NCBI GenBank assembly: GCA_009667805.1
Contig: CM019065.1
Span: 151,254,101 to 151,318,100, forward strand
Direction of reading: 5' to 3'
DNA from: Leptobrachium leishanense
Lineage: Eukaryota; Chordata; Amphibia; Anura; Megophryidae
DNA length: 64,000 nt
The position numbers and the translations under genes are program-made. Positions 46,172 to 56,500 of this stretch are shown here, in pieces (the first letter of the stretch is position 1; each line of letters opens with the position of its first letter). A model generated the notes under the pieces. The model ran no database searches. It was not told the DNA's origin and saw only the letters and a list, made by a program, of their open reading frames with translations.

Positions 46172-46925
46172 TTAAACCACCGAATGGCAGGGCATTAGGG
46201 GAACCTTTCACTGCTGGTTTGTGTTCTCTGAATAGCCGAAGCAGTGCTTTTTCATGGGGATTTCACTGCCCTCGAACAGGCACCGTATGTGCATGCAATT
46301 CGCCAGGATTTGGCGTATTGCCTGCTCTCTGGATAGCCGAATGGCCAGGAAAGGTAACCGAACGCTGATTTTCAGCGTTCAGTTACCTTTCACAAGCAAT
46401 TCGGATCTCTTTGAATAACCCTGATTGTCTTTGTTTCAATCCAACTCCATTGTGGTGGTGTATAGAGCAAAAGATGTTAGAATTGTGTCGATGTCCCAAT
46501 ATTTCTGGACCTGACTGTATATATATTCTTGAGAAAAGTCCCTGTAGTGCACGCCTTCCTGGTGAACTATACTTTTCGGCTGCTGTTTTCACCAGAGCAC
46601 TAAGAATATTATAGATCCTGGCTGCGGGATTCCCATCATTTTTAAAGAGAGCTCAGGGTTGCACATTTGTGAGAATTCTTCAATGGGTTAAACAATGTTA
46701 AACTCTTGAAAGGGTTAAGAGTTGTTGGAGGTTTTGAAATCTATTTAAACTTTAAATGTGTGAGTTACTGTTAATGTTGTTGAATATATGAATTAGAGTG
46801 CTCTCCTCCAGGTTTTGTTATATATAGTTACACTCACCGGCCACTTTATTAGGTACACCTGTTCAATTGCTTGTTAACACAAATTGCTAACAGGCCAATC
46901 ACATGGCAGCAACTCAATGCATTTA

Positions 46926-47389
46926 GGCTAATGTCAGACGAGCGCATTCTGAGCGACTCTGCGTACGTGCAGAACAGACAGACGTACTGACGGAAGACAC
47001 TGTAGACACCACACGATCAGTTTTTCTTGACTGACGTAGGAAAAAAAAGGGAACTATGGGATATAAAAATAATATGAAAAATGATAAAAATTGATACATG
47101 ATATAAAAAGCCAATTTGTGCGTCAAGGTGCTGGAAGTCACAAATGCGGTCTGTCTAACATCTCCTCATGACTCACACAGAACGTTACGTGGACGTCACG
47201 CACTCCATGCGTCCGTTCTAGCGGTTTTACGTTCTTGCCTAACTTGCGTCCGTTTGCCACGTGCATTGTGCGTGCGCAGTTAGGTGCAGACGCACTTAGT
47301 GTGTGGGTCTCTATTGGTTATGATTCTATGCTACTGCGGACGTTAAACTGTGCAGCAGACGTGATCACTGCGTTCGTCTGACACAGGCC
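46926..47389. mobile_element. Harbinger-like MITE with TTA duplication
   Basis: GGCTAATGTCAGACGAGCG at the left, CGTTCGTCTGACACAGGCC at the right, and TTA duplicated at 46923-46925 and 47390-47392. The host Tc1 reads GCATTTAGGCAT at the empty site. Same family as 9117-9463 and 59627-60052. Confidence 0.88.
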
Positions 47390-47417
47390 TTAGGCATCGG
47401 GACGTTGTGAAGACAAC

Positions 47418-47872
47418 TTGCTGAAGTTCAAACTGATCATTAGAATAGGGAAGAAAGAGGATTTAAGTGACTTTGAACATGGCATGGTTGTTTGTGCCAG
47501 ACAAGCTGGTCTACATATTTCAAAAACTGCTGATCTACTGGGATATTCACGCACAACCATCTCTAGGGTTTACAAAGAAAAGTCTAAAAAAAGAGAAAAT
47601 ATCCAGTGAGTGGCAGTTGTGTGGACGAAAATGCCTTGTTGAGGTCAGAGGAGAACAATGAATTCACTGTACTCCAATGGATTCCAGTCACCAGATCTCA
47701 ATCCAGTAGAGTACCTTTGGGATGTGGTGTAACGGGAGAGTTGCATCATGGATGTGCAGCCCGCCGACATATCTACAGCAAGTGCGTGATGCTATCTATC
47801 ATGTCAATATGGACCAAAATCTCTGAGGAATGCTTCCAACACCTTATTGAATCTATGCCACAAAAAATTTAA
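47418..47872 (+). pseudogene. Tc1 transposase fragments
   Basis: The N-terminal part (47418-47609) has a helix-turn-helix with DFEHGMVVCARQAGLHISKT and LLGYSRTTISRVYK. A jump follows to the last catalytic motif near 47690-47730 (SPDLNPVEYLWD-like, frame-broken). The central catalytic domain is deleted. Confidence 0.75.
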
Positions 47873-48089
47873 AACCTTTCAGGGCTGGATTTCTAATAAT
47901 GCAGAATAAGCACGTGCCTACAGGTGCCACGTGCGCCTACCACGCACAACCCTGTCATAGGATTTGTAGTTTCTCCTTTGCAGGGCTTTATTTAAACCTT
48001 GCATTTCTTGGAGCTCCATGGAGGATGCATATCTCTAGTGAGTTACTCTAATAAGAGCAGGTTTGAGGTTGCCATAGATAGGCCTTATC

Positions 48090-49000
48090 ATGATGGGGCA
48101 CATTCAGGGCTGGTGGCGCCTTGCTCTGTTAATAAATGTTTTTTTTAAAAAAAAGAAAATACAATGTACAATCATCTAGACCCCTTTATCTCTGGAGCCC
48201 TACAGGCTTGGGGGACATATGAGGTATCATTGGAAAGGTCAGATTTGGGCCTTTTTTCAATTATAACAAAAAATTATCGGGTTTATGTTACAGTAAAATT
48301 ATAAATAAGATTGAAATAAATTCTCCTTTTTTTTCTAATGTAACACTATTGTTCACTTTACAATTATAAAATGAGCAATGATGCTACACTAACTCACATT
48401 TTCATTTCCCATGTTCTCAGCAAGTGGGGAGGTGATGGCAAAATGCATTTTTTCATAGATACCTAGACCGTGGCATTGCAGCGAAGAGAGGCAGGGGGAA
48501 TTTAGAAAACTGCAATTCTGATTTTTCCACCGCACAAGTTCAAGTGATGTGTCATTGGAAAGGTCAGAGTTTGACCTTTCTAACAATAACAAACATGACC
48601 ATATAATAAGGAGTAAATAAAAAAATTGAAAAAAAAATTAAATGTTAAATATTACATTTTCCGGTTCTAAGGCAGTGGCATTATGTGCTTTTATAAAGCA
48701 AACAATGCCACTGCACTAACTCACCTTTTCATTTCCCATGCTGGGACCTAATGTGGAGGTGATGGTGCAATGCGATATTACACATTGGTTCATAAAAACA
48801 CAAGCTCTGCTGAGAGGAGAGCGGGGGTCTTTCGGACCCTGTATCTCCATTCTATAGACTCCACAAGTTCCGTTTAGATGTCATTGGACAGGTCAGAGAC
48901 TGAGTCTGGCCTTTCTAATGATATCAAACATGACCATGTAAAATGTTAAGGAACCAAACAGAAAAAGAAAAAAACATGCCTCGCTTGAAAGCATGTTTTG
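48090..49000 (+). repeat. degenerate tandem triplication, period about 327 bp
   Basis: TCATTGGA(A/C)AGGTCAGA occurs at 48227, 48552 and 48881. TTCATTTCCCATG occurs at about 48402 and 48729, and AACATGACCATATAA/GTAAA follows in the second and third units. Unit spacing is 325-329 bp. No gene is seen. The units are clearly diverged from each other, so the event is old. Confidence 0.75.
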
Positions 49001-49620
49001 ATATCCCGTTGAAAAATTTACTAATATAAAGCCACATTAAAAAATGAAGTGGTAAAAAAGTCACATCTTGAAAAAGACCCGCAGCTGCAGCCGTATTTTG
49101 ATGCCCAGAAATTTGGTTTCTTCGGGAAAAAATTCAGCATAATATTCCATAGCTACGTTTAGAAATTAGGGATAGGCTTACAAATTAAAGTTATATTTAG
49201 GTTACTATTTGTGCTTGTTTTAGGGTTAACCCGAGCCCTAACATTCTGCTCCATTTTTTCTTTATTTTAAAAGGCAACAGATTCTGTCCTTTCTTTTCAT
49301 AACTGTTTTTCATTTTCTTAAAATGTTAGTCATTTTTTTTCCCCTCAAAAAAAAAAAGGAAAACTTTTTCTGCACTTTTATTTTTATGATGGGGGGGTTA
49401 GGGACACTCCAGTTTTCTGTGACTGCAGGCTCCTGAAATTTACAGCTGGCCCTGGGTACTTTGATGGTGTGGCAGGCTTATGCTTAAGTATGATCACATC
49501 TTGTAACAAAACCCCCATCTATTTAAAACCTAAGCCAGGTGTTTTTAAATCTCTAGATGCCTGGTTGGAGTGCTCTGAATTTTGTAAGAGATATATATTG
49601 GATAGGCCATGTTAGTCCAG
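49001..49620. other. intronic sequence, no gene seen
   Basis: AT-rich with homopolymer runs. No recognisable element. Confidence 0.4.
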
Positions 49621-49686
49621 ATGCCATAATCACGAGTATAGCAGTACGTAGTGATATCTTTTTATTGGACTAATGTTATATTTAAT

Positions 49687-49725
49687 AGACATGCTTTCGA
49701 AAGGATTCCTCTCTTCTTCAGGTCT
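49687..49725 (-). ncRNA. hammerhead-ribozyme-like motif (minus)
   Basis: Reading the minus strand: AGAC, CTGAAGA, one A, GAGAGG/CCTTTC stem II with AAT loop, GAAA, GCAT, GTCT. Stem I AGAC/GTCT pairs. Stem II has one mismatch-type change. Confidence 0.5.
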
Positions 49726-49755
49726 GGGTTCTAGGATATTGATTAGTATAGCACC

Positions 49756-49794
49756 AGACCTGAGGAAGAGAGGAATCCTCTCGAAAGCTTGTCT
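49756..49794 (+). ncRNA. hammerhead-ribozyme-like motif (plus)
   Basis: AGAC (stem I), CTGAGGA, one A, then a 6-bp stem II GAGAGG/CCTCTC with an AAT loop, GAAA, the AGCT zero-loop stem III, T at the cleavage position, then GTCT (stem I). The pairing register is right for a hammerhead apart from the extra A. Confidence 0.55.
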
Positions 49795-49946
49795 TTTAAA
49801 TGTAGCGTTAGTCCAATTTAAAAAAGGTATCACTACGTACTGCTATACTCATGATTATAAGTATATATATATATATATATATTCCTCCAGAAATACCGCA
49901 CACGGAGTCTTCAAATATAGAATAAAAACTGTTTATTCAAGAAATA

Positions 49947-49982
49947 ATCGACGTTTCAGTCCAGCAGGACTTTCATCAGGAT
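49947..49982 (-). ncRNA. hammerhead-like motif at the Penelope 3' end
   Basis: Minus strand: ATC (stem I), CTGATGA, one A, AGTCC/GGACT with TGCT loop (5-bp stem II), GAAA, ACGT as zero-loop stem III, C at the cleavage position, GAT (stem I). Hammerheads in Penelope terminal repeats are described in the literature. Confidence 0.6.
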
Positions 49983-50308
49983 GTATAAAAAAGAAAAAGA
50001 CGCACATCGTTAAATACACAAAGAGAAGAGTAGTTAATCATGCACAGGTGAGAAATGGGAGGAGCACCAAACCAATCAAGTTCAGTGCTTCCCATGTGTA
50101 CAAACCAAGCCCTATATCAGAAAAAGCAATGTTTACAAACAAAACAAAGTTCCAAAGAACACTATCAAGGCAATGAGCTAATACAGTATCAGCAGTAGGT
50201 AATGTATCATATGCCAGATATAGCAAGATAACGAATAATGCAACAAACCAATGGTAAACATTGAATTGATATAGAATGTTAAAAACAAGACTGGGGAACA
50301 GATTAGAC

Positions 50309-51097
50309 CTAACGGGCACTTAGATAACAGTATAAATTATTCTGTTCATTTAAACCTTTCGGGTTAATAGTATCAAGCGTGAAAATCCAAAATGATTCTC
50401 GTTTAAGTAATTCCAAGGCTCTGTCCCCACCCCTGGGTAAGGGAGGGACATGATCAATCCCCATCACACGCAGAGAGGATAGCGGATGTCGTTTGTCCTG
50501 GAATGGGCGGGCAACCGGTTGCAAATTATCTTTGCCGGAAAGAGCCCCCCTAATTGCGGTACGATGATTAGCCAGCCGCACCCGCAAATTATTATTGGTT
50601 TTACCAATGTAAGAAAGTCCACAGGGACAAGTGAGATGATAGATAACAAATTCGGTGGTACACAGAATCCTATGTCTAATGGTGTATTTCTTACCACTGT
50701 GGGGATGTTGAAAAGTGTGACCGGTAATCATAGAATTGCATGTAGTGCATCCTGTGCAACGAAAGCACCCTGGGTGTTGCACTGGGGCACGATTGATTAC
50801 AGAAAATTGGTCAGTCCGGACTAGAATATCTCTGAGATTTTTATTTCGTTTATGGCAAATCATTGGAGGTGTTCTAAAAATTGCCGGTAATTGAGAATCA
50901 GTCTGTAAAATGTTCCAGTTACGTTTAATGCATTTGGTCAACATACCAGATCTGGTGTTAAAAGTCTGTGGAAATACAATCCTTTTAGGGTGAACCTTAG
51001 CACCATCAGATGGATTCTGAAACTTATTTTCAGCAGCTAATAAAGCCCGATCAAGATTAGATTGTGAGTAGCCACGCTGTAAAAAACGTTGGTACAT
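50309..51097 (-). pseudogene. Penelope C-terminus with GIY-YIG endonuclease
   Basis: It contains a Cys-rich segment (CFRCTGCTTCNSMI), then VIYHLTCPCGLSYIGKTNNN with R and H downstream (LRVRLANH), the GIY-YIG nuclease core. This is followed by RALELLKRESFWIFTLDT, the usual C-terminal helix with the catalytic Glu region. It ends in an intact stop at 50309. The frame is open once the CR1 insert at 51098-51352 is ignored. Confidence 0.92.
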
Positions 51098-51352
51098 TTT
51101 TCTATGTTTTTCTATGTTTCTATTAAAAGTAACATCAGGAAGCATTATTTTACTGAGAGGGTGGTGGATACATGGAACAGTCTTCCAGTAGAAGTGGTAG
51201 AGGCCAAAACAGTAATTGAGTTTAAGCAGGCATGGGATAGGCATAAGGCTATCCTAAACAAAAGATAAATCCAGGTAAAGTATCCATGTAATTGGGCAGA
51301 CTAGATGGGCCGAAAGGTTCTTATCTACCGACATTTTTCTATGTTTCTATGT
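51098..51352 (+). mobile_element. CR1 LINE fragment inserted in Penelope element
   Basis: Same family as 26790-28256. It carries the last 75 or so codons and the TTTTTCTATG tail. The target TACAT is repeated on both sides (near 51093 and 51353). It supplies the empty site that proves the foldback element's border in copy 3. Confidence 0.85.
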
Positions 51353-52519
51353 TACATATCTTTTAACTGTATTCTACAAGTCTCCCCCGCAGAATTATTG
51401 CGGAAGACACGTAGGAATTGCGACGCCAGGAGTGACTCAAATAAGTGAGAGGGATGAAAAAAAACTATTTGACTGGAGAATAGTGTTGCGGGCTGTCTCT
51501 TTTCTAAATAGGCTATAGCCCACTTTATTACCATCACGCTTGAAAGAGAGGTCCAAAAAATTGATGTTATCCGAACTAAGCTCATATGTAAAACGAACCG
51601 TAGATTCAATGTTATTAATGCGGTCCATAATAGCATGGAATTGATTATGTGAACCCTCCCAGATGATAAAGACATCATCGATAAAACGAAAATATGCCTT
51701 CAGCCCATTCAACAGCAAAGGTAAAATATGTGTGGTTTCATACACATACATGTAAGCATTAGCATACATTGGGGCCATAGGGGCCCCCATGGAAGTCCCC
51801 AACCTTTGAAGGTAAAATTGGTCCTCAAACCTGAAATAGTTTAAAGTTAAAGTTAACTGCAATAATGACAAGATAAATTGAATAGGAAAAACAGGTGGTT
51901 TTTGAGCATTTTCCAAGATTTTGCGAACAGCCGCTACACCCTCAGCATGTGGGATAATGGTGTAGAGGCTCTTCACATCCATGGTTGCAAAGAGTGTATC
52001 AGGAGTTAATACCACTGCCTGCACTCGTGTGACAACTTCAGAAGAATCTCGAACACAGGTGTGAAGAGCCAATACTGGACCTTTAAGTATAGAATCAAGC
52101 AACTTCCCGAGAGGTTCAAGAAGGACAGACCTTGCTGACACAATGGGTCTCCCAGGAGGTGCCCGTGCATTCTTGTGTATTTTGGGAAGTGTATATAATA
52201 TAGGAATTTTGGCATGTTTGACAAGTAAATATGAAAACAGTGATTGTTGAATAATATTGCTATCAAGAGCTTCCTCTAAAGTTTCTCTAATAGTATTATA
52301 AAACTGACGGTTGGGATCATGATCACATTTCAAATACGTCTGAGTATCACTTAATTGAGAAAGAATTTCATCTCTATAGTCAGAGTATCGTAGAATCACA
52401 ATACCCCCGCCTTTATCAGCAGGACGGATAGTAATAGACAGATCGTCAGCCAAACTTTTGATGGCACTTCGTTCAGCAGACGAAGCAGGAATAGTGTGCC
52501 ATTGACCATACTCTGGCAC
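51353..52519 (-). pseudogene. Penelope reverse transcriptase, frame-broken
   Basis: From 52519 the frame reads ITIRPADKGGGIVILRYSDY, YTLPKIHK, GRPIVSARSVLLEPLGKLLD and LFATMDVKSLYTIIPHAEG. It continues with RLGTSMGAPMAPMYANAYM and YFRFIDDVFIIWEG (catalytic FIDD), then the thumb. A frame break falls at the A/T homopolymer 51456-51464, and the second frame continues to the CR1 insert. The N-terminal 200 or so residues expected are missing. Confidence 0.9.
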
Positions 52520-52791
52520 CGGAGCAATTCAGAACTGGTATTGGGTGTGCAAGGATTTCGTTCTTTTATATATACTTATATTCAGTTTTTGCTAATTATT
52601 TAATGTAAACTCATCCAAGGACCTTACAGAATGTGATCAGATATGGACAACAATAGAAGGGAAAATCAGTTGCAGGACTTGTAGATCTATTTTATTCTGC
52701 AGGTGCTCCTGACACTCACACATTATCTCCTGCAAATAACTGTAAATGAGAAGAAGTGCATCATGATTGTTTTTAGATGTGAACTTTTTAC

Positions 52792-52858
52792 CTCCTGAAT
52801 ACACTGCGCAATCATGGAGGGGACCTGTATAAGTTCCGATTCTCAGCTTCCCGGTATT
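52792..52858 (-). CDS. NT5DC4: NT5DC4-like coding exon C
   Basis: 67 nt with acceptor TTTACAG and donor GAG|GTAAAA. It reads NTGKLRIGTYTGPLHDCAVY, then SG. This is the strand-turn segment between the motif III and motif IV regions of NT5C2 (TGKLKIGTYTGPLQH-like). The phase is 0 in and 1 out, matching both neighbours. Confidence 0.93.
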
Positions 52859-54160
52859 CTGTAAAGTGAAGCAGATAGTAATTTTACACTGTAGGCTTGT
52901 TCACAAAACAGCAAACTGTGAAAAGTTTAAAGATTCAATGTAAAACAGAGGTGGAGAGGTGGAGCTAGCTAAGATGGCAAATTATTAATTAGGAGTACTA
53001 CAAATTAAATTATAACACATTCAATATTTTGTCTTGTCTTGGTTTTGTGACGAGCTCCCTATAGGCAGTTGGACATGCCAGTACGTTTGCAAAAGCAGTT
53101 TGCATTGAGTACATTAAACTAATGATTCCACTTAGTAACCAGCAGAGAGCACCAAAACTCCAAGCACTTCAAGGATCCAATAAACAAGCGGGGCTCCATT
53201 ACATCCTAGGTTATGCTAACAACAGCAGCGGATAGAAAACATACCGTCTCTGGCTGTTAGCTTAAAGGTTCCAGCAGCTGTCACAAACAAGCCTTGCAGC
53301 TTGGAGGTTGCAACTACTTAATGTAAATGAACTTTGTATAGGAGTCGTTAATTTGCAGCTACCGGAAGGAGAGCGCGCTATACCATGGTAGCTTGTTCTC
53401 CAGAAAATGAGCCAGTATTCAGAACTGAATACCACCTTTCAGACCGTGGTGTTATGTGATTTTCTTTTGCAAAGTCAACCACCGTAACACATTCAAAAAA
53501 CTCCATCCCAAAATCACCTTTAATCCCATATTGCAGAGGGAGTCGTGATCCACCGTTTCATCTAGCTGTGAGCAGCAGAAGAATAATAAACAAATAGTTC
53601 CCGGTGTCCTTCCATGGCTGCTGCGCGACCTCACTTAAGCGATCTTACAAAGGGTTGCACTTAGCTCCATGGGGTGTTTCGGACTCCAGAAGCTGATACC
53701 AACAGTGGTGCCACTACTGGTATCAATTAGGTGCTTGCTATTACAGCTCGAGATGCTGATACAGTTGATAACTCGAACCGCCGATACAGGTGGTAACGGG
53801 GATCCACTAAGGGTTAACATCGTGCACCACTTTTTCCTCTTAGCAATTATTGACTTGTATGGAAACAGACTCATGATTAGGACCAAAATCTGGTTCATCG
53901 GGTAAATTACAATTGCTTCAATCTGAGGTAATTTCGATGGATCTTTGGTCAGCAGTGGAGGAGTTACATCCATGGGTGTATACTTGTACAGAACAAGTAA
54001 CAGATGGGAGTGGAAATTTTTTTTCAATGCACCTACTTTTATAGGTCCAACCTTTTAAGGCTTGCAGGTCTATAGCAGAGTTGTAAAACAATAAAACTCC
54101 CAGCAAAGAGACTCTAGACTATAAAGTTGTCAGAAATCCCATGCTGTAAACAAGATATTT
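52859..54160. other. intronic sequence, no gene seen
   Basis: The 53635-54027 and 53669-53905 frames have no recognised domain. The region looks like an old repeat with GATACAG-type pieces. I cannot classify it. Confidence 0.4.
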
Positions 54161-54322
54161 TGCTTTTGCTCTAATTGAAATTTTTATTGTCATAAAGACA
54201 CAGACAGAGCATGGTTAGATGTTATAAATTAAATTATATGTTCATATATAGTTGATATCAGGCAGGGGGCAGTAGAATTTGGAGCATTGGGGCAGCACCC
54301 CCAATGCTCCAAAGGTTTGTTT

Positions 54323-54614
54323 AAGGTTTGGTCCCTGGCTATCACGCCCCCATGACGCGTGTTTCGCTGTGAGGCTCGTCAGGAGTGCTTGCTTGAACTG
54401 GCCGTCTCTCCTCCATTTAACCACGTTACTCATCCCTCAGAGTTAATTAATTTACCAATCAAATCTTAGCATTCATAATTGTCATAGTTACTCAAATGCA
54501 TGTCCGTCCTCCCACTCAATTGATTAACCTATCGCATACTAGTATCATTCGTTGTTATGTTTCCTCTAAGGAATGTCAGAATTTGGGTGCGTGATAGCCA
54601 GGGACCAAACTTTA
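54323..54614. repeat. inverted repeat around a weak hammerhead-like motif
   Basis: GGTTTGGTCCCTGGCTATCA (54325-54345) is mirrored by GCGTGATAGCCAGGGACC at 54588-54607. Inside, the minus strand at 54353-54386 reads CTGACGA, GC..GC, GAAA and ACGCGTC without a good stem I. Nearby GCATTGGGG and CCCCAATGC also form a hairpin. Confidence 0.5.
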
Positions 54615-55158
54615 AACAAATGAATATATTAGCCAGTTGATAGGTCTATTGCTACCATATTGAAGGCTACTTGTTAATGACGACTATTGGGTCGGTTTAT
54701 GTGAGAAAATGTATTGGTGTATAGACAGAGGCTATTTGAACAAATGAATGAACGTTTTGTGATTTGAGGTTTGTGATAATCCCTGTTGGTAATTTGAGGG
54801 CACGGTTTATGGTGATCAGACCGAACCTGCCAACACTATTTGCTGGTCTATGACCATTATGTTTTTAGATTGTCATGATTTACATTTATTTTAGTTGATT
54901 GAAAATAAAAGGTTATGGCTTAATGTCAATATATCAGCGGAATGTGCGCTAACTACTGCGAGCAGTAGTGGTTGAATAACTGTTCTGAAAAGGTTTTATC
55001 TTGCAGAGAAGAGGCAACACATCAAAAGCTTTATAATGGGTAGATCAGATTGGAAATATGCCCCTGTAACAAATTAGTGGTGAAACTGCACTGCCAATTT
55101 TCCCGCTAGACTTGACTCTTAGAAAACTGGCAATATGTGACAAGAGATTACAATTTCA

Positions 55159-55296
<138 letters not shown>

Positions 55297-55657
55297 CTAC
55301 AAGATAAGTTCATAAAAAGTTAAAATCCACTGAATCCAATATGCCCACTTAAAAATCACAGACATACAGTTTTGACCAAAACCAGTTTAATTATAATAAA
55401 TACAGTATATCAGATCTTCATAGGCATAAACAAAACATTTCAACTGACAAAGCTCTATCAATTTTTCCCACTTTATAAACAGCATTTCTAGAGGGAGGAT
55501 TATCACAACACAGTTCTGATCACTGTGCATCGGAAACAACATCCTTTGTCAATTGCAAAAAAAAAATAGCTTTGAAATATATCAAGACCAATAGCAACTG
55601 ATCCCTGCTCCAAACACATGCAAGGATGCCATGTAAAACATATATACACACACTTAT

Positions 55658-55760
55658 TCAAAGAGGTCCAAAAAGTGTCCGAAAGGTAACCGAACACTGA
55701 AATTCAGCGTACGGTTACCTTTCCTAGCCAATTGGCTATCCAGAGAGCAGGCAGCCGCCA
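55658..55760. repeat. foldback element fragment
   Basis: CTTATTCAAAGAGG is followed by GGTAACCGAACACTG and its palindromic complement. Only one end of the CAGGGTTAT family is left. The rest is lost or diverged. Confidence 0.7.
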
Positions 55761-56039
55761 AATGTATTAGCCTTTGGAAACACAGGGGTCTAGAGGCAAC
55801 AGGGGGTCCTTGGAAACACAGGGGTCTTTAGCGCAGTATATCGAAGAGTAATGTGTATGCACGGTCCAGAGGGAAGTCAAGGGTCGTGTACAGGTAGAGA
55901 GAAGGAGATCCGTTAAACAAAGACAATGGTCTGGTACACTTGAGACATCAGTAGCACACTGAACAAAACACCATGCAGAAGCATGGGAGGAAGGGCATGA
56001 CCTCCCTTTGAGGAGACCTCAAAGTCAATTAGACAACAC

Positions 56040-56500
56040 CCATGGATTCTGCCAGTGCTGCTGCTGTAGGGAAGCTAAATCCAGCATTGCAGGAAAGGTT
56101 CTGTCCGGGTGGAGTCATGTTAGAGCAGCACCTGACTTGCCCTTCTTGCGGCAGGGGCTTTAACAAAACGTCGTCTGAATGGCAGCATATGATGCTTCAA
56201 AATGTGTACATATCTTTCTGCATTAATGGTGCCCTCACAGGGCACTGACACATACTTCCCCATGCCATGACAGGTGCTGGCCTTTGAACATGATGTTGAT
56301 AACAGCTTGAATCGTCCTTTTTCTCGTTGGACCTGAGAATATGACTGCTGTTTTGTCCAAAAACTATTTGAAATGTTGACTCGTCGGATCACGAAACACG
56401 ATTCCACTGTACTGCCTTCTCAGATGAGCCCGAGACCAGAGAAGTCAGCAGTACTTCTGGACAATGTTGATGTATGGCTTCTACTTTGCATAGTAAAGCC
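56040..56500 (-). pseudogene. Tc1-like transposase remnant (minus)
   Basis: The minus-strand frame 56120-56407 includes RRVNISNSFWTKQQSYSQVQ and EGTINAERYVHILKHHMLP, a central region of a Tc1 clade (GTINAEKY..ILEQHMLP). No terminal repeats are visible and stops break the frame. The catalytic D and E motifs at the ends are missing or unrecognisable. Confidence 0.6.

Larger units (their letters stand above)
38972..46423. mobile_element. CAGGGTTATCC foldback element (copy 4), split by gypsy
   Basis: Left part 38972-39608 and right part 46172-46423. The 3-bp duplication ATT lies at 38969-38971 and 46424-46426. It is inserted in the right inverted repeat of the Tc1, where the left repeat shows the empty site ACACATTGTGTTTG. 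Confidence 0.95.
37147..46518 (+). mobile_element. Tc1-like transposon split by nested insertions
   Basis: The left end CAGTCAGGTCCAGAAATATT, in a TATATA context, is mirrored by AATATTTCTGGACCTGACTG ending at 46518. The inverted repeats are about 210 bp long, and the right one is interrupted at 38972-46423. Without the insertions the Tc1 would be about 1.9 kb, including a 260-bp retroposon tail. It is the oldest layer of the nest. Confidence 0.92.
46831..47872 (+). mobile_element. Tc1-like element, internally deleted, with nested MITE
   Basis: The left end CACTCACCGGCCACTTTATT follows TA. This is a well-known Tc1 family end (CACCGGCCACTTTATTAGG). The right terminal repeat is missing. The transposase is reduced to fragments and a Harbinger-like MITE sits at 46926-47389. 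Confidence 0.8.
49627..49860. repeat. inverted repeat with two head-to-head hammerhead-like motifs
   Basis: The arms (49627-49680 and about 49805-49860) share GAGTATAGCAGTACGTAGTG and its complement. Between them, opposite-strand motifs face each other. This layout resembles the pLTR of Penelope-like elements. A (TA)n tract follows at 49862. Confidence 0.7.
49885..52545 (-). mobile_element. Penelope-like retroelement, 5'-truncated and broken
   Basis: On the minus strand a reverse transcriptase is followed by a GIY-YIG endonuclease, the diagnostic order of Penelope-like elements. The 3' end has a hammerhead-like motif. A truncated CR1 fragment (51098-51352) splits it. The N-terminal part before 52519 is missing. 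Orientation is the same as the host gene. Confidence 0.92.

Noticed and set aside
53635..54027. 130-residue minus ORF
   Set aside because: No recognisable domain. Composition and context look like a decayed repeat in an intron.
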